Under the pieces are notes generated by a model. That model made no database searches and was not told the origin of the DNA. It saw only the letters and a program-made list of their open reading frames with translations. A stretch of 64,000 nt of DNA, from assembly GCF_001748245.1 (NCBI RefSeq), contig NZ_BDFO01000001.1, positions 3,373,198 through 3,437,197 on the forward strand, given 5' to 3'. Shown piece after piece: positions 45,877 to 55,011 of this stretch. This DNA is from Oligoflexus tunisiensis (GTDB taxonomy: Bacteria; Bdellovibrionota_B; Oligoflexia; Oligoflexales; Oligoflexaceae). Made by a program: the position numbers and the translations under genes. The number at the start of each line of letters is the position of its first letter. The first letter of the stretch is position 1.

Positions 45877-46024
45877 TCCCACTATCTCCGGCCCCTCAAA
45901 TTCCTCCTAAAATTGGATTTACGTAAGGATCATGAAGATCCATTGCGCCTTTCGGAATTTATCTCTACAAAACGAGTGTTCTCATCGACAAAAAGTCCAG
46001 TAACTTCGCACGCAAAGGAAGCCT

Positions 46025-46654
46025 ATGAAGCTCTACGTGGATCCTATTACGGTGAATTGCCGTAAAGTGCTGGCAGGTTTTGAGCTGCTGGAAGTTGACT
46101 ACGAATTAATTTTTGTCGACTCCCTGCATGCCGTGCTTCCCGCTCTGGCTGATGGTGAACTGGTTCTTTGGGAACCCAATGCAATCCTGCAGTATGCAGC
46201 GGAAAATTCGGATGGCAGTCCTTACTATCCTCCGGATCGTGCGACCCGCGCCGAGATTCGCCGTTGGATGCTATGGGAATCATCATCATGGTATCCGAGT
46301 TGTTATGTGCTGATGGTGGAAGGGTCGGTGAAACCCATCCTTGGGCAGCCTGCGGACCGGCGTGTCCTTGTTGAGCAGGAGAAAAATTTTCATCGACTCG
46401 CGCATACCCTGGACGCGCGGCTGGCGCAAAACCCCTGGCTCTGCGGCACGGACATGACGCTGGCCGACCTTGTGGTGGCGGCGCCGCTTTATCTGCATCC
46501 TTATCAAAAGTTGCCCATCGAGGATCATAAGTATTTGCAACGGTGGCTGACAGAACGTATGAGTTGTTTGCCCTGCTGGAGTCAGGTGCATGAAAGCCGT
46601 TCGCTGGATGGAGCGAACCGCGAGGATATATCAATGGCTCTGTTTGATAATTGA
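46025..46654 (+). CDS. glutathione S-transferase
   Basis: 209 residues: an N-terminal thioredoxin-fold part (MKLYVDPITVNCRKVLAGFE) with the Ser/Cys-region near NC, then a WEPNAILQYAAE stretch equivalent to the ESxAIxxYL glutathione-binding helix, and an all-helical C-terminal domain with GTDMTLADLVVAAPLYL (N-capping box and hydrophobic staple). Cytosolic detoxification enzyme. AAAGGAAG precedes ATG. The stop is 11 bases before the aldehyde dehydrogenase ATG, so the two form an operon. Confidence 0.88.
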   Translation: MKLYVDPITVNCRKVLAGFELLEVDYELIFVDSLHAVLPALADGELVLWEPNAILQYAAENSDGSPYYPPDRATRAEIRRWMLWESSSWYPSCYVLMVEGSVKPILGQPADRRVLVEQEKNFHRLAHTLDARLAQNPWLCGTDMTLADLVVAAPLYLHPYQKLPIEDHKYLQRWLTERMSCLPCWSQVHESRSLDGANREDISMALFDN

Positions 46655-46665
46655 AAGGAAAGAAA

Positions 46666-48156
46666 ATGGGATTGATCGGAACAGTCAACTCAACCGTTCG
46701 GAGTTTTTTGAGCCAGCCTCATCGGCTCTGGATCGATGGGCAATGGGTAGCTGCGGCCAGTGGCCAAAGCTTTCCCGTGGAAAATCCGGCTAACGGTGAC
46801 ACGATCAGCCAGGTTGCCAAAGGGGATGCGGCGGATATTGACCGTGCGGTGCGTGCGGCACGCGCGGCCTTTGAAGGTCCGTGGTCGCAGCTCTCAGCCA
46901 GTGCCCGCGGGCGTCTCCTGTGGCGTCTCGCGGATCTGATCGATCAAAACGCCGATGAGCTGGCTCAACTTGAATCCTTGGATAATGGCAAACCCATCAC
47001 GGTGGCCCGCGCGGGCGATGTGCCTTTGGCGGCGGATATCTTCCGTTACATGGCCGGCTGGTCCACCAAAATCAGCGGCAAGACCTTTCCCATTTCCGTG
47101 CCCTATACACCCGGTGCTGAGTATTTCGCCTACACTACCAAGGAAGCCGTGGGTGTGGTGGGACAGATCATTCCCTGGAATTTTCCTTTGCTCATGGCCG
47201 CCTGGAAACTGGCACCGGCTTTGGCGGCCGGCTGCACGGTCGTGCTGAAACCTGCCGAGCAAACACCGCTGTCGGCACTGCGGCTGGGTCAGCTGATCCA
47301 GGATGCGGGATTTCCGTCGGGCGTTGTCAACATCGTTACGGGTTTCGGTGAAGCCGGCGCGCACCTTGCGCAGCATCCGGGTGTGGATAAGGTCGCGTTC
47401 ACTGGATCGACGGAAGTCGGACGCTTGATCGTTGCAGCGGCGGCGGGCAACCTGAAGAAGGTGACGCTCGAACTCGGCGGCAAGTCGCCGAATATCATTT
47501 TTGATGATGCGGATCTCGACGTGGCCATTCCCGGGGCGGCCAACGCCATCTTCTTTAACCATGGGCAATGCTGCTGTGCCGGCTCGCGGCTTTATATTCA
47601 CGACAAGGTGTACGACAAGGTGCTGGCCGGCATCACCCAGATCGCGCAGACGATACAACTGGGTGAAGGCCTCGATCCCAAAACGCAGATGGGGCCTCTG
47701 GTGTCGCGGGAACAGCTCGATCGCGTCTGCTCCTATGTGCGATCCGGAGTGGAATCAGGAGCCCGCGTGGTGGTCGGCGGGCGCAGTCTGGAAAAAGCGG
47801 GTTACTTCATGCAGCCGACCATACTCACCGAAACCCGGCCGGATATGAAAGTCGTGCGTGAGGAAATTTTCGGACCGGTGATGACGGCCATGCGCTTCAC
47901 GGATACCGAGGATCTTTTGCGCCAGGCCAATGACACCGAATATGGTCTGGCCGCCGGACTCTGGACCCGCGACGTGAGAAAGGCTCATCAGGTCAGTGCA
48001 CGCCTGCGGGCCGGGACCACCTGGATCAATTGTTATAATATCTTCGATGCCGCTCTGCCGTTCGGTGGATATAAGCAATCAGGATGGGGGAGGGAAATGG
48101 GCGAGGATGCTGTGAACCTCTACCTTGAAACCAAGTCCGTTTGTCTTCTTAAGTGA
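46666..48156 (+). CDS. NAD(P)-dependent aldehyde dehydrogenase
   Basis: 496 residues from ATG 46666 (AAGGAAAG upstream). Complete ALDH fold: NAD-binding IIPWNFPLLMAAWKLAPALA, GFTGSTEVG-type loop (VAFTGSTEVGR), general base in TLELGGKSPNII, nucleophile Cys in GQCCCAGSRLY, EEIFGPVMTAMRF and the C-terminal PFGGYKQSGWGREMG. Most similar by motif to ALDH1/betaine-aldehyde-type enzymes. It probably oxidises an aldehyde in a pathway with the upstream GST; the substrate is unknown. A strong hairpin follows the stop. Confidence 0.95.
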   Translation: MGLIGTVNSTVRSFLSQPHRLWIDGQWVAAASGQSFPVENPANGDTISQVAKGDAADIDRAVRAARAAFEGPWSQLSASARGRLLWRLADLIDQNADELAQLESLDNGKPITVARAGDVPLAADIFRYMAGWSTKISGKTFPISVPYTPGAEYFAYTTKEAVGVVGQIIPWNFPLLMAAWKLAPALAAGCTVVLKPAEQTPLSALRLGQLIQDAGFPSGVVNIVTGFGEAGAHLAQHPGVDKVAFTGSTEVGRLIVAAAAGNLKKVTLELGGKSPNIIFDDADLDVAIPGAANAIFFNHGQCCCAGSRLYIHDKVYDKVLAGITQIAQTIQLGEGLDPKTQMGPLVSREQLDRVCSYVRSGVESGARVVVGGRSLEKAGYFMQPTILTETRPDMKVVREEIFGPVMTAMRFTDTEDLLRQANDTEYGLAAGLWTRDVRKAHQVSARLRAGTTWINCYNIFDAALPFGGYKQSGWGREMGEDAVNLYLETKSVCLLK

Positions 48157-48165
48157 CGGTCTGCC

Positions 48166-48190
48166 GGGCCTGCATTGCAGGCCCTTTATC
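48166..48190 (+). terminator. intrinsic terminator of the GST/aldehyde dehydrogenase operon
   Basis: GGGCCTG-CATTG-CAGGCCC (7-base stem, 5-base loop) followed by TTTATCT, ten bases past the stop codon. A CTCTCCCGGCCCCGCA segment is repeated nearby (about 48205 and 48257) and has no visible function. Confidence 0.8.
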
Positions 48191-48448
48191 TCTCTCCTTG
48201 TCACTCTCCCGGCCCCGCACCGCAGGCTTTTACCCCGCCGGCTGCTCTCCCGGCCCACTCTCCCGGCCCCGCAGTCCACCCCCCATGAAAAAATCTAAAG
48301 CCATCTCGAAGCCCCTATCCTGGCTTTTTTTTGCCCAACATCTTTGGTAAGAAACTTAACTAAGTACGAACATTCTGGTTGCCAAGGCTTTGCAATCGGA
48401 ATATCTCTGCGACAGCCCTTCTGATATGGGATAACAGGAGTAAAAAAC

Positions 48449-50803
48449 ATGCGAACGGTATTTTTGCTGGGAATTCTTCCCGGCCTCGCGCTAGCTTTGC
48501 CTTCCGCCCAGGCGCAAGAGGACAAGGAGAAGGAGAACAAGACGGAACCGGAAGCCACCGAGCGTGTCTCCGTCACCGCCACCAAACGCTCCACTCTCGT
48601 GCAGGATACACCCCTGGCGGTCACGGCGGTGACGCAGCGGGATCTGGACCGCGCCCAGGTCAAGGACCTCAGCAGTTTGCAGACCATGGTGCCGAATCTG
48701 AGCATCGAGCAGCATGGAGACTCCGGAGGCGTGCATGTCTTCCTGCGGGGCGTGGGCTCCACCAACCATACCGAGCTGGGTGACCCGGCCGTGGCCTTTC
48801 ATGTGGACGGGATCTATTCCCCAAGGCCGCAGGGAGCGACGGCCTTGATGTATGATCTTTCGCATGTGGAAGTCGCCCGGGGACCACAGGGAACCCTGTT
48901 TGGACGCAACGCCACAGCGGGGTCGGTAAACCTGGTGACTCAGAAACCGCGGCTCTTCGATAGCGGCGGATTCACCAGCATGGTGTTTGGGAATTACAAC
49001 CGCCTCGCTCTGCAAGGGGCCATGAATATCCCTCTGGGTGAGACAGCAGCCCTGCGGGTGGCGGCTATCACCGACAAACACGATGGTTATGTCGATTTCC
49101 AGGAACGCTCCACCGTGCAGCCGGGAACACGAAAATACATGGCCGGAGATCAAAGTGGAACGCGGGCGACGCTGCTTTGGGAGCCAGGCGATGCCCTGAC
49201 CACGACCCTCGCGGTGGAAGGTTATCGCGATAACGGCACCGGCAGCATTGCCCTGATGCAAAAACCCCGGGACGGACAGAAACGTTATTCAGCTCTGGTC
49301 GACACGCCGGGCAACCTGGATCAGAGCACCATCACCTGGCGTGGCCGCATCGATTACCGTCCGCTGGAATCCATTGAATTGAGTTATATCGGCAGCTGGT
49401 CGCGCTTGAAGCGGGAAAACTCCAGTGACTATGATGCCGGCACCCTGCCAGGATTCAAGCAGGAACATCGCACGGAATCCTCGCAGTTTGATAGCGATTC
49501 GCATGAACTGCAGGTGAAGTCGATCGACACCAGCGCCTTCCAATGGCTGCTGGGACTCTTCACCATTCGTGAGGATAACGCCATCCGTTTCGATATTGAT
49601 GTCACCCAGGTCCAGGTGCCCGATGCGAATGCGGCCATCCCTCCTTATCCCACGCAGCCGACGGATACGGCATGGGCGATGTCATTCATTCAACCCAAGC
49701 GGACCCTGGAATCCGAGGCCGTTTTTGGTCAGGGAACCCTGAGCCTCACCGATACGTTTCGTGTCACCCTCGGCGCGCGTGCCACGACCGAGAAAAAAGA
49801 GGACGTCGGCGGCCGCAACTGGGTTTGTCCGGATTTTGGTGCCACGCTGGGCAATGGCGGACAAGTGATCGGACCTGGCGGCCCGGTGAATGAGGCAAGC
49901 TGCGGCAGTGTTTATGCACCCGGAACCTGGCCCGGTGGTGGCGCGAATGATGCGAAAACAGAGGATGCGGCCAACACCTGGCTTGCGCGTTTGGAAGCCA
50001 ATCCCGCGGCCAATCTCATGACGTATTTGACTGTTTCCACCGGTTTCAAATCGGGTGGTCTGAGCGATGGCGGCCGTCGTCACAAACCGGAGTTTCTCAC
50101 CAACTATGAATGGGGTGTGAAGTCGGAATTCCTGGAGCGGCGCCTGGCCCTCAACCTCGCCGCCTTCTTAATGAAGTACAAGGATATGCAGGTGGCGGCG
50201 ATCGAATATCAGCCCAATGGCCAGCAGCAGCTCGTCACGAGCAATGCAGCCGCCGCCACCATCAAGGGCCTCGAGGCGGAACTCAGCTGGCGGATTACCC
50301 GAACCAATCGTCTGGTTGGACATGGCTCCATGCTCGATGCGCGCTACGACGATTTTCTAAGTTGTGACTCCGCCCTCCTCGATTGCACGCAACCCGAAAA
50401 TGCCGTGAACCTGAAGGGCAATGTTCTGCCTCATGCGCCACGCCTGTCATTCAGCGCCGCCTATGAGCATGATGTCCCGCTCGCGGAAGGAGCGATGCTG
50501 ATGCCAAGGGTGCAGGCGCACTATCAAACGAAATCGTATCTGAATGCCTTCAACGAGGCACCTTCCACCGAGGAAAAATCCGGCTCTTTCTCGGGCGCCC
50601 GCACGCAGAAGGCTTACAGCACAGTGGATGCAAGCCTTCGCTATCAGGTCGCGAGAAATGTCTGGTTTGTTGAGTCTTTCGTTGTGAATGCCAGCGATGA
50701 AGCCGTAAAAACCGATGCCAGCTGGATTGCAGAATCCAGCACCTGGACCTCGTTTTATAATCCGCCCCGCACCTACGGTGTAAAACTCGGGCATGAGTTT
50801 TAA
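48449..50803 (+). CDS. TonB-dependent outer membrane receptor
   Basis: 784 residues with a signal peptide (LLGILPGLALALPSAQAQ). Plug domain: VSVTATKRSTLVQDTPLAVT, LQTMVPNLSIEQHGDSGG, FLRGVGSTNHTELGDPAVAF, VEVARGPQGTLFGRNATAGS and VNLVTQKP, the typical plug signature. The barrel follows with many GxxxYxD-type strands and ends GVKLGHEF with terminal Phe. It imports a substrate, perhaps an iron complex, vitamin or plant-derived glycoside; the ligand is not predictable from sequence. AGGAG lies 8 bases before the ATG. No TonB box was identified with confidence. Confidence 0.93.
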   Translation: MRTVFLLGILPGLALALPSAQAQEDKEKENKTEPEATERVSVTATKRSTLVQDTPLAVTAVTQRDLDRAQVKDLSSLQTMVPNLSIEQHGDSGGVHVFLRGVGSTNHTELGDPAVAFHVDGIYSPRPQGATALMYDLSHVEVARGPQGTLFGRNATAGSVNLVTQKPRLFDSGGFTSMVFGNYNRLALQGAMNIPLGETAALRVAAITDKHDGYVDFQERSTVQPGTRKYMAGDQSGTRATLLWEPGDALTTTLAVEGYRDNGTGSIALMQKPRDGQKRYSALVDTPGNLDQSTITWRGRIDYRPLESIELSYIGSWSRLKRENSSDYDAGTLPGFKQEHRTESSQFDSDSHELQVKSIDTSAFQWLLGLFTIREDNAIRFDIDVTQVQVPDANAAIPPYPTQPTDTAWAMSFIQPKRTLESEAVFGQGTLSLTDTFRVTLGARATTEKKEDVGGRNWVCPDFGATLGNGGQVIGPGGPVNEASCGSVYAPGTWPGGGANDAKTEDAANTWLARLEANPAANLMTYLTVSTGFKSGGLSDGGRRHKPEFLTNYEWGVKSEFLERRLALNLAAFLMKYKDMQVAAIEYQPNGQQQLVTSNAAAATIKGLEAELSWRITRTNRLVGHGSMLDARYDDFLSCDSALLDCTQPENAVNLKGNVLPHAPRLSFSAAYEHDVPLAEGAMLMPRVQAHYQTKSYLNAFNEAPSTEEKSGSFSGARTQKAYSTVDASLRYQVARNVWFVESFVVNASDEAVKTDASWIAESSTWTSFYNPPRTYGVKLGHEF

Positions 50804-51017
50804 CGCCTGTCTTGAAAAGGAGTCCGCCCCGCTGCTCGCACAGGTCAGCAAGGGTGGACGCATTCCGCCGACTGCTGGAAATTTCATACAGCCGCGCCTA
50901 CACCCGTTTGGACCTGCTGTTGCCGATTCCTAACAACTTCAAATGAAAACCCGTCCCCGAGGCGGTTGAGTTTGCTCTTCTCCAGACTTTTTGACAGGAA
51001 AGGCCACGGCCGGGTCT
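50804..51017. other. intergenic region before a sigma-54 promoter
   Basis: Between the TonB receptor stop and the sigma-54 site. It holds a small CCCCGAGGCGG repeat-like stretch but no clear terminator. An enhancer for a sigma-54 activator might lie here; none can be pointed to. Confidence 0.3.
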
Positions 51018-51033
51018 TGGCACGCATTCTGCT
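51018..51033 (+). promoter_or_regulatory. sigma-54 promoter of the OmpA-like gene
   Basis: TGGCACGCATTCTGCT matches the sigma-54 consensus TGGCACGnnnnTTGCW except for one base, with GG and GC exactly 10 bases apart. The ATG is at 51095, about 60 bases downstream, leaving a leader with GGAGGAAGAGAGA as ribosome site. An activator of the NtrC type would be required. Confidence 0.65.
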
Positions 51034-51094
51034 TGCCATCCTGTTCAGATTCGCAATGAAGGCGAGTCGGATCTAACATCCGGAGGAAGAGAGA

Positions 51095-51715
51095 ATGAAA
51101 GCAGCCGTTACATTATTTTTGGCAACAGGTTTGGGCGTTGGACTCATGCATCCTGCGCTTTACGCAGAGGGCAAGGTCGAGCGGGCCGCTGAAAACGCAG
51201 CCAATAAAGTTGAACAAGCGGTCGAAAACCTGAAAACGGAAGCCTATGACCTGGTGGACAAGGATATCACCGCCGTTACATTCAAAAAAGGCAGCGCGAC
51301 CCTGTCGAAGTCTGACGCCAGCTCTCTGCGCGCCGTGTACAAGGCCGTGCTCAACGATAACACCGTGGATAAGGTGATCGTGGCTGCCTGGGCCGACGAA
51401 CAAATGCCAAGCGGTGGCAAGCTGTCGGATGCTCAGGTGGAACTCGCCGACAAACGCGCGGACGCGATCGAAAATCTTCTGGAAAAAATGGGTAACAAGA
51501 ATGTTGATACCTATAACATGGCCAAGGACGCAACCTGGATCGGCAAGGTCTTCGAAACCCAAAACGCCGAAGTGAAGGAAGCCGTGAAAGGCACTCCAGC
51601 GGATGATCCGAACGCCAATCGCATCGCCCAACTGCTGGAAGCCAAGGGCGGCGTTTCCAAGGCCGTTGTCATCGTGAAACGCAATGTGCCGGCTCGTAAA
51701 GCGGCTTCCAACTAA
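51095..51715 (+). CDS. exported OmpA-like periplasmic protein
   Basis: 206 residues with a signal peptide cleaved near LYAEG. A short alpha-helical/charged segment (VERAAENAANKVEQAVENLK) resembles a coiled coil. Then an OmpA-C-like domain: ITAVTFKKGSATLSKSDASS, VIVAAWADEQMPSGGKLSDA, VELADKRADAIENLLEKMG, although the canonical NLxLSxxRA box is altered. The function may be peptidoglycan binding. It is expressed from a sigma-54 promoter, unusual for such a protein. The next gene, a lipoprotein, follows 65 bases on. Confidence 0.6.
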   Translation: MKAAVTLFLATGLGVGLMHPALYAEGKVERAAENAANKVEQAVENLKTEAYDLVDKDITAVTFKKGSATLSKSDASSLRAVYKAVLNDNTVDKVIVAAWADEQMPSGGKLSDAQVELADKRADAIENLLEKMGNKNVDTYNMAKDATWIGKVFETQNAEVKEAVKGTPADDPNANRIAQLLEAKGGVSKAVVIVKRNVPARKAASN

Positions 51716-51780
51716 GGGATTATGTGCCTCCGGGCACTGGACCATAGGGTAACACACTAAGCTTCATAAGAGGTAAAACC

Positions 51781-52398
51781 ATGATCCGTAAAGCAGCTTC
51801 TCTCATTGCCTTGTCCCTGCTTATCCTGCCAGCCTGTGGTGATAACGACGATGATGATAAAAATGATAACGTCGTCGAGGAAATCCCCACCAACTATATC
51901 GGCCTCTATAAAACCGATTGCATTGCCAGCACCGCCCTGGACCTGAGCCACAGCATCCGTACCGTGGACATCCAGGCTGATGGCGGCTTCAGCCGGACCG
52001 AGGAGTATTTTGGTGATGAAGCCTGCCAGGACAGTGGTCTGGCCCTGCGCGTGGACGGTACCGTTCAGGAGAAAGGCGATTTGCCTGAGAATCCTCAGCT
52101 CGACATGCTGAATTTCTCGGTAAACGACGTCTACATCACCGTGAACAGCGATACGCTGAAAGATGTCCTGAACACCACCCGCTTCTGCGGTATCACCGAC
52201 TGGGCCGTGGGTCAGGAACGTAATGTGGCCGGCGCTGACTGCCGCGGTTTTGCCATCAAGAAAGGCGACGTCATCCAGGAAGTGGTGGATGACCGCGAAG
52301 GCACCCTTTACTTCGGTAAAAACTTTGCCTTACTCCTTAATCAAACCAGCGATCGCCCCACTGAAATTGACGACGAGGTTCCTTATCACAAGCAATAA
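51781..52398 (+). CDS. lipoprotein of unknown function
   Basis: 205 residues, lipobox ILPACG, then an acidic Asp/Asn-rich linker (DNDDDDKNDN). The mature domain has paired cysteines (TDCIAS, DEACQDSG, RFCGITDW, ADCRGFAI), probably in two disulfides, and beta strands (VDIQADGGFSRTEEYF). Ribosome site AGAGG. It follows the OmpA-like gene in the same direction and may share its sigma-54 promoter. No family recognised. Confidence 0.65.
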   Translation: MIRKAASLIALSLLILPACGDNDDDDKNDNVVEEIPTNYIGLYKTDCIASTALDLSHSIRTVDIQADGGFSRTEEYFGDEACQDSGLALRVDGTVQEKGDLPENPQLDMLNFSVNDVYITVNSDTLKDVLNTTRFCGITDWAVGQERNVAGADCRGFAIKKGDVIQEVVDDREGTLYFGKNFALLLNQTSDRPTEIDDEVPYHKQ

Positions 52399-52437
52399 CA
52401 TGCTTGGAATGTGAGATCACAGCCAGACAGCTGATGC

Positions 52438-52463
52438 CAACCCTGGTCCGCGGACCGGGGTTG
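52438..52463. terminator. bidirectional terminator hairpin between convergent genes
   Basis: Stem CAACCCTGGTCC / GGACCGGGGTTG with one mismatch, 2-base centre, between the lipoprotein stop at 52398 and the stop of the minus-strand binding protein at 52468. TGCTTTA follows on the plus strand; the U-tract is short on both strands. Confidence 0.6.
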
Positions 52464-52467
52464 TGCT

Positions 52468-54264
52468 TTATGGGGCGCGAAAGGTGGTATCCACTCGCGT
52501 GACGGCTGGCAGGGCTTTGCCCTGGCGCATGGCGTCGCGAACGATGGTTTCCTGCTGGCGATCCACCCAGAAGAACCCACCGATGCCCGGATCAAAAAAG
52601 GAAAGACCATCGCTGATGCGCGTGCCGCTGGGATCCGGAAACTGAATCCAGCTCCAGTGAGCCAGCCGATAGAACGGGACCTCGAATAGGGGGATATAGC
52701 TGGCATCGTCGAAAACCCGCTGTTGAATCGCATGAGCCTGGGCGATGCGCTCGGATTCCGTTTCCGCTTGATCATAGGCCTCGATCAAGCGATCCAGATC
52801 CGGCAGGGCCGTGTTGGAAAAGTTGGAGTTGGGTCCCTTGCCGGCAAACTGGGAATGAAAGCGGGAGCGATATTCCGGGCGCAGCGGCGTGGTCCAGGCC
52901 CAGAAGGCGATGTCATGCTTCTTCTCACGAAAGAGCTTGAAAGCCTGGGTTGGGTCCAGCTGCTGGAGCCTGATGTCAAATCCCGCTTTGCGAGCGTCCT
53001 CCTGAAGCAGGAGAAGACGTGCTGTAAGGTTTGATTGGGTGTAGGTGAGGGTGGCGCTGAGCGTTTTTCCATCCTTGATGCGAATCCCTTCCGCATTGCG
53101 CACCTTCCAGCCGGCCTGGATCAAACGTTCATCCGCCTTTTTCAAATCATAGGGGCGGGCTTTGATGCGCGGGTTGGTGTAGGCCCCATAGCCCTGAGAA
53201 ATCCCTTGCAGACGCTGGAAATCTCCCTGCAGGAGCTCCTGGATCACGCGCTCGATATTCATCGCATGGGCCAGCGCCTCGCGGACTCGTGGATCCTGGA
53301 AAGGCGCATGAGCCTGGTTGATGATCAGCGCATAATCATTGCGTGGCGTTTCATTGTAGGCCTGCAGCCGATGAATGTAACCCAGGCGAAAGGGTTCGTC
53401 GCGCGCCCCCGCATGCCAAAGATCGGGGCTGGTGATCGTCATGACATCCAGCGCGCCTGATTTCAGGTAGGAAAAGGCGACCGTCACATCACGGATCGGT
53501 TTGAAGATCACTTCATCCACATTGAAGCGATGGCGAAATAGGGGAAGATCCTGAGCCCACCAATCCTTTTTACGTGAAAAGACCAGCTTTTGGCCTTTTT
53601 CCACATCCGTGATCTGATAGGGTCCTGGGTTGGGCGGAATCTTCCAGTTGAAGTCGCTCACAAAATTCGCCTGGAGGGTTCCATAAAAGTGCCGTGGCAT
53701 GGGTTTGATGTTGGTCAATGCCAGGCGATCCGCATCCGGAAGGACGAGCCGCACGGCGATGACCTCCTTGCCATCGCTCTCCTGAAAGGATTCCACCGTT
53801 TCAATGATCCTGGTATAAAAATCCTGCGACCATGGCGATTGGATGTGCGGTGAGCGCATGAAGGCGAGGGTGAATTCGTAATCCGCAGCCGTGATCGCTT
53901 TGCCATCGGACCAGCGCGCGGCTGGATTCAAACGATAATAAACGGTCCGTCCATCGGCAGCCAGGGCCCAGTGGGTGGCCAGCAGCGGCAGCCAGCGCTC
54001 ATCATTGGGATGGGCGATGAGAAGGGAAAGATCGTTTTCATCCAGGTAACGGCGAAAGGCTGAGGCGGCATCCGGCCCGACCTGCCTGAGGGTCAGCGGA
54101 AAATCCGCAAGGGGGGCGATGATACGTCCGCCGCGTTGCGCTTTTGGACTGCCGAGAGGCTGGATCGCGGTTTCCGTTTGCCAGGACAAACCGCTCGGCG
54201 GCGGCCCGGCGAACAGAGGCATTGCCCATGACAGGAGCAGGATCAGGATGGGCCAGAGCTTCAT
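52468..54264 (-). CDS. ABC-type peptide/oligopeptide-binding protein (YejA-like), orphan
   Basis: 598 residues from ATG 54264 (GGAG 7 bases upstream), which gives the signal peptide LWPILILLLSWAMPLFA. It has family 5 solute-binding features: a WHWALAADGRTVYYRL-type strand, ARWSDGKAITAADYEFT (the DG.PxTAxD box), VREALAHAMNIERVIQELLQG and a C-terminal VPFYRLAHWSW. Closest to the YejA/oligopeptide group, which takes murein peptides or microcin-like compounds. No permease or ATPase gene lies nearby, so it is an orphan and may serve a transporter elsewhere. Confidence 0.88.
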   Translation of the reverse strand: MKLWPILILLLSWAMPLFAGPPPSGLSWQTETAIQPLGSPKAQRGGRIIAPLADFPLTLRQVGPDAASAFRRYLDENDLSLLIAHPNDERWLPLLATHWALAADGRTVYYRLNPAARWSDGKAITAADYEFTLAFMRSPHIQSPWSQDFYTRIIETVESFQESDGKEVIAVRLVLPDADRLALTNIKPMPRHFYGTLQANFVSDFNWKIPPNPGPYQITDVEKGQKLVFSRKKDWWAQDLPLFRHRFNVDEVIFKPIRDVTVAFSYLKSGALDVMTITSPDLWHAGARDEPFRLGYIHRLQAYNETPRNDYALIINQAHAPFQDPRVREALAHAMNIERVIQELLQGDFQRLQGISQGYGAYTNPRIKARPYDLKKADERLIQAGWKVRNAEGIRIKDGKTLSATLTYTQSNLTARLLLLQEDARKAGFDIRLQQLDPTQAFKLFREKKHDIAFWAWTTPLRPEYRSRFHSQFAGKGPNSNFSNTALPDLDRLIEAYDQAETESERIAQAHAIQQRVFDDASYIPLFEVPFYRLAHWSWIQFPDPSGTRISDGLSFFDPGIGGFFWVDRQQETIVRDAMRQGKALPAVTRVDTTFRAP

Positions 54265-54545
54265 GGAACACTCCCTCTTGCGCGGATTTCTTTGAATTAT
54301 CCCGGTCTTGCGCCTGAACCTGGAAACCAGACCCTTACGCGACGCCATAGCACCGGCGTATGCAGATTTTTCTGCCATGATATCCCCGATTTGAAAAATG
54401 TGCGAGAGAAGCTGGGCCCAAGGCTGTCCATAACCGGACATGCACGGCGCGGATGCTGAGCCTGGGATGATTCAGGTTTTTGGCTGGCGCGGGCCTTGTA
54501 GAAGGTTGGGCGTTGCCCTTTACATCCAACGCCATGAGGTGACCC

Positions 54546-54968
54546 ATGCTGTCCTTGAAAAACCTGTTCCTCTCCGCTGTGGCCTTTCTCCTTCTGAACG
54601 CCTGCGGAACCAGTCCAAAGGAAACGACTCGTCAGCCCAATCCTGTCGACCGGACGGAAACCACAGCAAAAGATTCCAGACCCCAGGCTCCCGTTACAGA
54701 GGCTCAGCCTACGGATATGCCCTCGAGTTCTGCCCGTGATGATGAAAGGACGGAAAATCCTGTTCCCACTCCAGCTCCTGTTTCGCCGCCAGTTCCCGCT
54801 TCCACTCCCACTCCCACACCTGCTCCTGAAACTGCTACGGCTCCTGCTCAGGATTCCAGCTCGATCATCCAGGTGAACTGCGCTTTCAACATCAACGGCA
54901 AGTCCTATGTAGGGAATTCCAAGGCTGAGTGCGACAAGCTGAAAAAGGATCTTGGTTTTCAGTTTTGA
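54546..54968 (+). CDS. small lipoprotein with Pro/Thr-rich linker
   Basis: 140 residues: lipobox LLNACG, a charged linker with PNPVDRTETTAKD, a Pro/Thr/Ala-rich stretch (VPTPAPVSPPVPASTPTPTP), then a small C-terminal domain of about 35 residues (IIQVNCAFNINGKSYVGNS, CDKLKKDLGFQF) with two cysteines. It resembles a domain presented from the outer membrane on a flexible stalk. GAGGTGACCC precedes ATG. Function unknown. Confidence 0.6.
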   Translation: MLSLKNLFLSAVAFLLLNACGTSPKETTRQPNPVDRTETTAKDSRPQAPVTEAQPTDMPSSSARDDERTENPVPTPAPVSPPVPASTPTPTPAPETATAPAQDSSSIIQVNCAFNINGKSYVGNSKAECDKLKKDLGFQF

Positions 54969-55011
54969 TCGTGCGTGGCATAATGTAACGACCCAAGGAT
55001 AAAGTGAGCCC

